The translations under genes and the position numbers were made by a program. Below the pieces are notes generated by a model. It was not told the DNA's origin. It did not search any database and saw only the letters and a list, made by a program, of their open reading frames with translations. From Desulforamulus profundi (GTDB lineage Bacteria > Bacillota_B > Desulfotomaculia > Desulfotomaculales > Desulfotomaculaceae), in NCBI RefSeq assembly GCF_002607855.1, contig NZ_AWQQ01000146.1, positions 1 through 64,000 of the forward strand: a stretch of 64,000 bases of DNA. Direction: 5' to 3'. Positions 56,825-64,000 of the stretch are shown piece by piece (positions within the stretch are counted from its first letter, which is position 1; every line of letters begins with the position of its first letter).

Positions 56825-59095
56825 TTACCAAGGAACGTTATTTTTCTTTGGAGTATCTTGTGTATCATCAATAAAGTCTTCAATATCGCTGCCGGGATGA
56901 TCTGTTCTAACTGTTTCTCCAGCATTTTCTTGTTTTTGTTGATCATCTATAGCAGCTGTCTGTGTTGTTGTGGCTACTTGACAGCTATATTGGTCATGTT
57001 GCCTATTTTGTTGATTAAAACTTACCTTTTCAGCAGTTTTCTTTTGGGAGAATAATAATGGTTCTGAGAACGAATTTGTTTGTTTCTCATCAAAGGAATT
57101 TTCTCCGTCAACGTCCGGTTTGCTGACATTAAAATTCCTGGCCGGTATAAATTCGTTAACTGGCAGCATACCGCATGAAATAATTTCTTTAGCTTGTGGC
57201 AGTTCTGTCCAGCCAATTTTTCTTAGAAAGGCCGGATAGCTCCACTGTAAAAGGGCAATGCAGTCTTTGGGACCAATCCTTAGTATTTCGCTTACGGTCA
57301 TTAATGGCCGTTCTATTATGGTTCGTGTTTTCTTCTTTAACTCAAAGACATGTTTTATTGGGACTGTTGTATCTTCACTGGTATGCTCGGCTTCCACTGC
57401 TGCGCTGCCCAGTTTTTCGCTGAACATTTTGGCCAGTTCACTGTCTGCCGGGGCTATACCTATCAGCATTACTGTCGGGCAGTTGCCCAGGATGGTTTTT
57501 GCTTCTTGGACACCATAGACGTATTCCAACTGGGATGGGGTTTGCAGGATCATTTGTATGTGAATCCCTTTACTCCTGGCAGTTGAAATAATTTCCGGCA
57601 GGCCCGGTATCATACCGACATTGGCCATTTCATCCCAAATGTTGCGGACTTTGACCGGCAGTGTTTGTCCGGGACTATTAAATGCCAATTTATCCAGTCT
57701 TTTAAAGAGGAATTTATAGAATATGGATAAAATTGGCCTTAAATAGACGCCTTCGCCGCTGGTAGGAATGATTAGAAACAGCGCTGTTTTCTTTTTGCCT
57801 ATTTCATCAAGTTTTATTTCTTGTTCTGAAAGTAGTGCGGCCAGCGGGTCGGTGGTCAGGTTTTTTAATACTGCAGTGAGGTTTGATTGGGCATATCCAT
57901 AGTTTTCTTTTACTACCCCGCGCCAGCGCTCATAGATGGTGGAGCTGATTTTTCCGGCTTTATATGCGTCTCTGAAACGAACCTCTAGTTTTTCTGCCGG
58001 CCAGGCAGATAAGGTCATAATAGATCGCATATGCTGCTGTTCTATGGGGAAGTCGCCCTTTAGGAGGCCGATGAAGGCCTCCATTAGTTCCATAGCTTTT
58101 AACATAAAGTATGATTTGCTGTCGCTGGCAGCATTTCGGGACAGGGTGTCCACCATCTCTGATATTTCAGCATCGTTCTGACATTCAAGAACAGGGTTCC
58201 AGCGGTGGCTGTGTTCTGGTGTCATAAAGTTTAACGCCCAGACATTTTCGTATCCCTTCTTTTTGAGCCATTTGGCAAAGGTTGTAAAGAGTTCTCCTTT
58301 GGGGTCAATGACTACCAGGGATTGTTCCTCGGCGGCGGCTGCTACAATATTGCTGGATACAAAACTGAATGATTTCCCTGATCCTGTCCCGCCGTAGGCA
58401 ATGCAGTGAGGCGCTGTTTTAGGTGTGTTTTTCAGCACTGTGGGCATTTTTTCAAAATTGACCCGGACAATTTTCCCTTCCAGTTCGCCAATCAGGTTTC
58501 CGCCGGGAAACTTGATTTTATTTCCCGGGTTGTTTTCCGGAGAAACCGGCGGTCCAAATTCACAGAAGCTTTTAAGGTCTTTTAGTGAGGCCCATCGTGA
58601 TGTACCATAGGCCGAGTTATTGACGATTTTAAGACCGTGTATCATGTTAGAGTTGTTTTTATTTTGTTTGTGCTTTCGCAGGAATATTATTCCTCCTGCC
58701 ACAGGAATTATTAAAAACAGGTTTAGCCACAGCCAGATGTTCCTTACATCCGGGTGGGTCAGTTCCCGGGCCGGTTTTTTCAGCCAGGCTATGGCTGTTT
58801 GTACAGGGTGTCCTGAAACATAGGACAGCACTTTTCCGTGGGCTTTGGCTGCCGCTATTTCTTCCGGCGTGGCCAGCGCATTTAGGGTTTTTATGCTCCA
58901 GCTGATATCGTGGATAGAAGCCGCCAGGCTGCCTATGGCCCATACGTCTGCGATAAAAAGAAGGGGTATGGCCACCGGCAGCCCGGCTGTGATGAGTACG
59001 GCTTTTTTGTGTTTTTTAACCCAGGGCGGCAGTTTTATGTCCCAGGCGCCTTTGATTGTTTTTAAGGCAGGCTTAAGTTTATCCGGCAGTCTCAA
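56825..59095 (-). CDS. VirD4/TraG conjugative coupling ATPase
   Basis: 756 residues. Two N-terminal membrane segments (KAVLITAGLPVAIPLLFIADVW and LWLNLFLIIPVAGGIIF) anchor it. Walker A is AYGGTGSGKSFSFVSSN and Walker B-like VVIDPKGELF, with SKGIHIQMILQTPSQLEYVYG later, typical of type IV secretion coupling proteins. It would bring DNA to the mating channel. No other mating-pore genes are in the window. Confidence 0.92.
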   Translation of the reverse strand: MRLPDKLKPALKTIKGAWDIKLPPWVKKHKKAVLITAGLPVAIPLLFIADVWAIGSLAASIHDISWSIKTLNALATPEEIAAAKAHGKVLSYVSGHPVQTAIAWLKKPARELTHPDVRNIWLWLNLFLIIPVAGGIIFLRKHKQNKNNSNMIHGLKIVNNSAYGTSRWASLKDLKSFCEFGPPVSPENNPGNKIKFPGGNLIGELEGKIVRVNFEKMPTVLKNTPKTAPHCIAYGGTGSGKSFSFVSSNIVAAAAEEQSLVVIDPKGELFTTFAKWLKKKGYENVWALNFMTPEHSHRWNPVLECQNDAEISEMVDTLSRNAASDSKSYFMLKAMELMEAFIGLLKGDFPIEQQHMRSIMTLSAWPAEKLEVRFRDAYKAGKISSTIYERWRGVVKENYGYAQSNLTAVLKNLTTDPLAALLSEQEIKLDEIGKKKTALFLIIPTSGEGVYLRPILSIFYKFLFKRLDKLAFNSPGQTLPVKVRNIWDEMANVGMIPGLPEIISTARSKGIHIQMILQTPSQLEYVYGVQEAKTILGNCPTVMLIGIAPADSELAKMFSEKLGSAAVEAEHTSEDTTVPIKHVFELKKKTRTIIERPLMTVSEILRIGPKDCIALLQWSYPAFLRKIGWTELPQAKEIISCGMLPVNEFIPARNFNVSKPDVDGENSFDEKQTNSFSEPLLFSQKKTAEKVSFNQQNRQHDQYSCQVATTTQTAAIDDQQKQENAGETVRTDHPGSDIEDFIDDTQDTPKKNNVPW

Positions 59096-59462
59096 TCAGG
59101 GCACCTTCTTTCTGGCGTGTAATGTCGTAAGGCACAATTCTCATGGCCAGTTGGTTGTCTACGCCCAGGGCGTCTAAAACCTCCCTGCGGACGTAGACGT
59201 AGCCTATTTCGCCCAGTTCATTCAGGTTTTCGCTAAAACGGACGCAAGCATCGTATTCTTTGTTGATTTTCAAAGAGGTAATATATCCGCCCGGGGGCAG
59301 GTATTTTTTGTCGGTATCCAGTTGGACAAGAATTTCATCCACAATTCCGAGCCTGTTTTTAAGTTGATGGGGAATGTAAATTCTCCCGATTCTGTTCATG
59401 CCTTCGGTGAATACTGTTTTGTTGGGTGTTTTCTTGCAGTACCTCATGTAGAAGCTGTACAT
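59079..59462 (-). CDS. AbrB/SpoVT-like DNA-binding protein, double motif
   Basis: 127 residues. Two swapped-hairpin-like motifs: IGRIYIPHQLKNRLGIVDE and IGYVYVRREVLDALGVDNQ, each in the AbrB pattern G-R/Y-I/V-x-I/V-P. A GGAGATG ribosome site precedes ATG 59462. It overlaps the coupling-protein start by 17 bases, suggesting it regulates or is translated with it. Confidence 0.6.
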   Translation of the reverse strand: MYSFYMRYCKKTPNKTVFTEGMNRIGRIYIPHQLKNRLGIVDEILVQLDTDKKYLPPGGYITSLKINKEYDACVRFSENLNELGEIGYVYVRREVLDALGVDNQLAMRIVPYDITRQKEGALIETAG

Positions 59463-59479
59463 GGGTTCATCTCCTTCCT

Positions 59480-61894
59480 TTAGTTTTTCCGGGTGAACTC
59501 AAATTCTACTTTACCGTTACTAATAACCAGGGCGGCTTCAAATTCCTTGCCGGCTTTACTTTTGAATCCTTTCAAAACGCCAGTGCGGCCTTTAGCCAGC
59601 AGTTCCCTGGCAGCGGTAATGCCGATTTTCTTCCCCGAGATTTCCTTCCAGATGGTGAATTTACAGCCCTCTTGATAACCGGTGCATGCAAAGCCTCGGC
59701 TGTTTTCAAGCACGTCTCTGCCGCAGATAGGGCATTTACCCAGGGAGTTGCTGCCGGCTTCACTCTTCCGGCCGGTATTGTCCGTTGATTGGGACCTGTC
59801 CGGAAAAGTGAACTCGATCTTTCCGCCTTCCCCAAGAACCAGCACTGCGTCAAAGCTCTTGCCGGATTTCCCCTTAAATCCTTTAATGATTCCTGTTTTG
59901 CCCTTGGACAACAGGTCACCGGCTTGTTTTGGGGTGATCTTTTTACCTGCTATTTCCTTCCAGATGGTGAATTTACAACCTTCTTGATAACCGGAACACC
60001 CGTAACCCTTTGATGTTTCTACCACATCCCGGCCGCACAGCGGGCAGCTGCCAAGAGCTTTCTTTTCCACAGCAATACCTGCGGCTGTCTCCTGATTCCG
60101 GGCCAGTTCTACCAGTTCCCTGGTGTATTCACAGATGCTCTTCATCCATGCCATGGTGTTTTCTTGTCCCTGCTCAATCCGCCGCAGGACTTCTTCCCAG
60201 TTTGCGGTCATTTCTACCGATTTCAGCTGCTCCGGCACCAGATCAATCAGGGTCATACCTTTAGGTGTAGGGACCAGGGATTTCTTTTCTCTGACCAGAT
60301 AGCCTACTTTTATCAGTCTTTCAATAATGGCGGCCCTAGTGGCAGGTGTTCCAATGCCACCGGCCTCCTTCAGTACCTCGGCCATTTCCCTGTCCTCTGT
60401 AAACCGGCCGGCGCTTTCCATAGCCGCCAGCAGTGTAGCTTCTGTGAATCGCTTGGGCGGTTTGGTCTGCTTTTCCACCGGCTCCGCCCTGGATACCACA
60501 ACGTTTTCCCCTTGACTTAGAGGCGGCAGGTTCTGGTCTTCCTGCTCTTCATCGTCTTCTTTTTGCTCCTGTTTACCACGCCACAGGACTTTCCAGCCGG
60601 CAGCCAGCTCCACTTTACCCTTAGAGCCGAAATTTTCACCGGCTGCCTGGGTGACAACTTCGGTTACGGCATACCTGGCCTCAGGGTAGAAAATGCTTAT
60701 AAACCGCCGCACCACCAGGTCATATATTTTTTCTTCTTGATCGTTCAACCGCACTTCGGCCGGGTTTCTGTCGGTGGGGATAATGGCATGGTGGTCGGTT
60801 ATTTTGGCATCGTCCACGTATCTTTTATTCAGGACCGGTACTTCTGCAGGGATAAAACCTTTATAGCCCGGCAGGTTTTGCAGTGCTGATAAACGTCCGG
60901 CTAAGGTTGCAACCATGGCAGTAGACAGGTGACGGCTGTCGGTACGGGGATAGGTAAGAAGTTTGTGCTTTTCATACAGGGCCTGGGCAATATCCAGTGT
61001 CTGCTGGGCTGTATAGCCGTACCGCCGGTTGGCTTCTTTTTGCAGGTCGTTAAGGTTAAATAAAAAAGGCGGCTGTTCTTTGGCCTCCTTCTGCATTAAC
61101 GTTATGATTTTCCCTACGCCTTCACGGGCAACTTTGTCTGCCAGTGTTTTGGCAGCCTGGGAGCTGATGAGTTTGCAGGTTTCGCCAGCTTTTGTGAACC
61201 ATTTGCCCCGGTAGGTTCCTCCGTTGGCCTTAAATACTGCATATACTTCCCAGTACGGCTTTGACACAAAGTTTTGTATTTCCCTTTCCCTGCTGACCAC
61301 CAGGTTTAGGGTTGGGGTCTGCACCCGCCCCACCGACAGTACGGTGTTGTGCCGTACTGAAAAGGCCCTGGTGCCGTTGATCCCTACCAGCCAGTCCGCC
61401 TGGCTGCGGGCTTCGGCGGCTGCTGCCAGGTTGTTGTATTCTCTGCCGTCCCGCAAGGCAGTAAAGGCGGCTTTTACCGCCGACGGCGTTGTTTCTGACA
61501 GCCACAGTCTTTTGATTGGCTTCCGGCAGTTACAGTAGCGGTAGATCCGGCGGAAGATAAGTTCCCCTTCTCTTCCGGCATCGCAGGCATTGATTACTTG
61601 ACTCACTTCCGGTGAGTTAAGCAGTTTTTTCAGTACCCGCAGCTGTTTGGCAGATGAGCCGCCGATTTCTGTAAGTTTGAAGGTGTCAGGTATAATGGGC
61701 AGGGTTTCTAAAGCCCATTTGGTAAGGGCCGGGTCGTATTCGGACGGGTCAGCCAGTTCCACCAGGTGGCCAAAGGCCCAGGAAATCAGGTATTCATTGT
61801 TTTCCAGGTAGCCGTCCTTGCTTTCGAATCTGCCTAAAACTGAGGCAATATCTTTTGCTACGGATGGTTTCTCGGTTATTACTAAGGTTTTCAA
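59480..61894 (-). CDS. topB: DNA topoisomerase III
   Basis: 804 residues, intact. Toprim part VITEKPSVAKDIASVLG and NACDAGREGELIFRRIY, catalytic Tyr in LLTYPRTDSRHLS, then two C-terminal repeats each with a zinc finger (CPLCGRDVVETSKGYGCSG; CPICGRDVLENSRGFACTG). TTG start behind GGAGGTG. TopB of this type is common on conjugative elements of Firmicutes. Confidence 0.95.
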   Translation of the reverse strand: MKTLVITEKPSVAKDIASVLGRFESKDGYLENNEYLISWAFGHLVELADPSEYDPALTKWALETLPIIPDTFKLTEIGGSSAKQLRVLKKLLNSPEVSQVINACDAGREGELIFRRIYRYCNCRKPIKRLWLSETTPSAVKAAFTALRDGREYNNLAAAAEARSQADWLVGINGTRAFSVRHNTVLSVGRVQTPTLNLVVSREREIQNFVSKPYWEVYAVFKANGGTYRGKWFTKAGETCKLISSQAAKTLADKVAREGVGKIITLMQKEAKEQPPFLFNLNDLQKEANRRYGYTAQQTLDIAQALYEKHKLLTYPRTDSRHLSTAMVATLAGRLSALQNLPGYKGFIPAEVPVLNKRYVDDAKITDHHAIIPTDRNPAEVRLNDQEEKIYDLVVRRFISIFYPEARYAVTEVVTQAAGENFGSKGKVELAAGWKVLWRGKQEQKEDDEEQEDQNLPPLSQGENVVVSRAEPVEKQTKPPKRFTEATLLAAMESAGRFTEDREMAEVLKEAGGIGTPATRAAIIERLIKVGYLVREKKSLVPTPKGMTLIDLVPEQLKSVEMTANWEEVLRRIEQGQENTMAWMKSICEYTRELVELARNQETAAGIAVEKKALGSCPLCGRDVVETSKGYGCSGYQEGCKFTIWKEIAGKKITPKQAGDLLSKGKTGIIKGFKGKSGKSFDAVLVLGEGGKIEFTFPDRSQSTDNTGRKSEAGSNSLGKCPICGRDVLENSRGFACTGYQEGCKFTIWKEISGKKIGITAARELLAKGRTGVLKGFKSKAGKEFEAALVISNGKVEFEFTRKN

Positions 61895-62025
61895 GTAATC
61901 GCACCTCCTGTTATTGTTTTTATACTTCAGCCGCCAGGAAAACCCTGGACTATAGTCCGGGGATGAAAGGCGGCTTGGTTTTTAAAATATTGAGTATTTT
62001 CTTTTGAATATGGTAAATTTTAGGT

Positions 62026-62427
62026 ATGGATAAGGTTGAATCAACAAGACATTCACGATACCATATTAACTATCACATAGTATGGATACCCAAGTACCGG
62101 CGCAAGGTATTAGTCGGGCATGTGGCATCCAGGGCAGAAGAAATTCTTCGGCAGATAGCAAAGGCAATGGCGTGGGAAATTGTTGCCCTTGAGGTAATGC
62201 CAGACCACGTCCACTTGTTTGTATCTGTACCCCCAAAGTTTAGCCCGGCTGATATTGTAAAACGCTTTAAAGGTGTTTCAGCCCGGCAGCTGCTGTTAAA
62301 ATTTCCGGAGTTAGTAAAAAGGACCGGTCAGGGAACTCTGTGGGCACCATCCTACTATGTAGGAACAGCCGGTACTGTGTCGGCTGAAATAATCAAACGA
62401 TACATCGAGGAATGCCAGGATCATTGA
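62026..62427 (+). CDS. tnpA: IS200/IS605 transposase TnpA (HUH, Y1)
   Basis: 133 residues. HUH motif in MPDHVHLFVSVP and the catalytic tyrosine in APSYYVGTAG; HINYHIVWIPKYRRKVL at the start. Intact. It cuts and joins single-stranded element ends. Nine bases before tnpB. Confidence 0.95.
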   Translation: MDKVESTRHSRYHINYHIVWIPKYRRKVLVGHVASRAEEILRQIAKAMAWEIVALEVMPDHVHLFVSVPPKFSPADIVKRFKGVSARQLLLKFPELVKRTGQGTLWAPSYYVGTAGTVSAEIIKRYIEECQDH

Positions 62428-62436
62428 GGTGTCACT

Positions 62437-63512
62437 ATGCTTAAAACCTACAAGTACCGGCTCTATCCAACTAAAGAACAATCCCGAAAAATGCACGAAA
62501 CCTGCTTCCTGTGCAGTCTGGTGTATAACCAGTTTTTAGAGGAACGCCGGGAAGCCTGGGAAATATTCGGGGTTAGCCTTAGCTGCTATGAGCAAATAAA
62601 AGCTTTACCTATCAAGAAAGAAGATGACCCACGGCTTAAACAAGTTTTTTCACAGGTACTTCAGGATGTGGCCCGGCGAGTTGATAAGACGTATCAGGCT
62701 TTCTTCCGTAGGGTGAAGGCCGGGGAAACTCCAGGATACCCAAGATTCAAACCGGCCCGTAGATATAACAGCTTCACCTATCCGCAATCTGGCTTCAACC
62801 TGGATAGAAATAAACTTACACTATCAAAGATAGGCCAGGTCAAAATTAAATTGCACCGTCCTCTGGACGGTAAGGTAAAAACTCTAACCATTCGGCGGCA
62901 AAACGGTAAGTGGTATGCCTGCTTTTCAGTAGAGATTGATGCACTGCCATTACCACCTACCGGACTAATCTGTGGAATAGACATGGGCTTAGAGAAATTC
63001 CTTACTACCTCAGACGGAGAAATGTTTGATAATCCCCGGCAATTACGTAAGGTAGAAAAGAAACTAAAGCAGCACCAACGCCGGGTATCCCGCAGGAAGA
63101 AAGGTTCCAACCGCTGGAAGAAAGCTGTCCGGGATCTGGCCCGGTGCCACGAAAAGGTGGCTAACCAGCGCCGGGACCTGCATCATAAGGTGGCCCGGTC
63201 TTTAGTTGATCGGTACGATTTAATTGCCATTGAAAACCTGCAGGTTAAGAATATGACCCAAAACCACCACCTGGCTAAGAGCATTGCTGATGCCGGTTGG
63301 GGTAACTTTAGATTAATCCTGACGAGCAAGGCTGAGAGTGCGGCTGCAGGGTAGTTGAAGTTGATCCCAAGCAAACATCACAACTATGCTCCCGGTGTGG
63401 CGCCGAAGTAAAAAAACAACTATCCCAAAGGTGGCACCACTGCCCGGTTTGTGGACTGTCTATAGACCGGGATGTAAATGCTGCCATTAATATTTTGAAA
63501 CGAGCAGTATAA
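62437..63512 (+). CDS. tnpB: RNA-guided nuclease TnpB, one frameshift
   Basis: About 358 residues. RuvC catalytic Asp in CGIDMGLEKFLTT, Glu in IAIENLQVKNM and, beyond the shift near 63345, SIDRDVNAAINILK with the last Asp. The zinc ribbon CSRCG...CPVCG is also beyond the shift. One added G joins KAESAG to CRVVEVDPKQ. Without it TnpB would lack its last catalytic residue. Confidence 0.88.
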
Positions 63513-63622
63513 CTACCGTAAAAATTAGGGCCCGGACGGGGCCTTCGGGGACAGGCGGCGGTAGCAGCTGGATGAACCGAGAAGCCTCACGTTTCAACGT
63601 AGGGAGTCGTCACGAGACTTAG
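63513..63622 (+). ncRNA. Probable TnpB guide (omega/re) RNA and right end
   Basis: The element 3' end has the GAAGCCTCACGTTTCAACGT hairpin and GGGAGTCGTCACGAG, like guide RNA scaffolds overlapping the end of tnpB genes in this family. Guide boundaries are inferred. Confidence 0.6.
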
Positions 63623-63626
63623 GTGT

Positions 63627-64000
63627 CTAACCGGTCTCCAACATCAACCGTTCCGCTACGCCGTTAATCAACTGGCGTATATCAGCAGGCATGATGGCCA
63701 TTTCCCTTTCCCGGGCGGCGTACTGCTCATAGGCCATGCGGAATTGGCCCCGAAGCACCTCTGGTTCCTCACAGGCACACATTTCGCGCCAGCCAAAACG
63801 TTTTACTACGGCGGCAGTAGCCGGGGACATCGAGGCCAAGGCCTCATCCGGCCGGTAGTAGCCATATAACCTCATGGCTCTGGTTACTTCGCCCCAAGCT
63901 TCGGACGCACTGGGCAGTCTTGGAGTAGTCAGTTCTACAGCTGCTGCCCTGATTTTTCCCACCGCCGGCAGGCATAAAATCTCCTGTTCAGCTAATACTT
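63627..64000 (-). CDS. Helicase-loader-like (G39P type) protein, partial
   Basis: Open to the right window edge; only the C-terminal ~123 residues are seen. LPSASEAWGEVTRAMRLYGY and AAVVKRFGWREMCACEEPEVLRGQFRMAYEQYA resemble C-termini of phage and plasmid replicative-helicase loader/inhibitor proteins. The N-terminus is outside. The assignment is by general resemblance. Confidence 0.5.
   Translation of the reverse strand, partial: VLAEQEILCLPAVGKIRAAAVELTTPRLPSASEAWGEVTRAMRLYGYYRPDEALASMSPATAAVVKRFGWREMCACEEPEVLRGQFRMAYEQYAAREREMAIMPADIRQLINGVAERLMLETG

Larger units (their letters stand above)
61930..63625 (+). mobile_element. IS200/IS605-family element with tnpA and tnpB
   Basis: The left end carries nested hairpins (GCCGCC 61930-61935 with GGCGGC 61969-61974 enclosing GGACTATAGTCC). 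tnpA and tnpB follow, then the right-end region to about 63625, two bases before the next gene's stop. Exact ends are not defined. Confidence 0.75.

Overview
The window looks like a chromosome segment from an anaerobic, spore-forming Firmicute of the Desulfotomaculum/Pelotomaculum type (Peptococcaceae-like). The reasons are a sigK gene, T-box and cyclic di-GMP-I riboswitches, a Gram-positive style type IV pilus cluster and the aro/efp/pepQ gene order. This is inferred from gene content; no rRNA or tRNA is present to confirm it.

Region 1 (1-26300) is core chromosome, nearly all on the minus strand. It holds a CoA-disulfide-reductase-like flavoprotein, pheA and a DAHP synthase behind a T-box leader, a small acidic protein, efp, pepQ, aroQ, two TldD/PmbA-family genes, a complete type IV pilus locus (pilD, pilB, pilT, pilC, several prepilins, pilM, pilN, pilO), then aroB, aroK, aroC, aroE and a YqeG-type phosphatase. 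A cyclic di-GMP-I riboswitch behind a good promoter sits between pilT and pilC, so c-di-GMP probably controls the platform protein, pilins and pilMNO. The aro genes together cover most of the shikimate pathway into phenylalanine synthesis.

Region 2 (26400-31110) is sigK on the plus strand, split by a 4.2 kb skin-like element carrying a serine recombinase, a CBS-GGDEF diguanylate cyclase and transposase debris. Joining the two halves at a shared TGAAAT restores the SigK reading frame, but the C-terminal half stops again after about 32 codons. Insertion-sequence remnants and probably an unrelated island follow.

Region 3 (32800-42200) is a three-gene minus-strand operon: SNF2-type helicase, DNA adenine methyltransferase and a type III Res-like helicase. 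It looks like an anti-phage or restriction module.

Region 4 (42900-64000) looks like an integrative/conjugative element or integrated plasmid: tyrosine recombinase, DUF3854 protein, ArdC-like protein, VirD4/TraG coupling protein, topoisomerase III, a helicase-loader-like gene, a group II intron inside a toxin-antitoxin operon, and an IS200/IS605 element with TnpB. It is rich in unexplained nucleic-acid structure: five double TGTCCGGACA palindromes, a 0.7 kb cluster of hairpins with TACC loops, seven genes whose Shine-Dalgarno and start codon are separated by a strong hairpin, and a roughly 0.7 kb apparent noncoding RNA unit (own promoter and terminator) with five hairpins that share one loop sequence on different stems.

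Many conserved genes carry single-base frameshifts, nearly all repaired by adding one base in or beside a short homopolymer. This points to base-level sequence errors more than to mass gene decay, and such genes are annotated as full-length with the shift marked.
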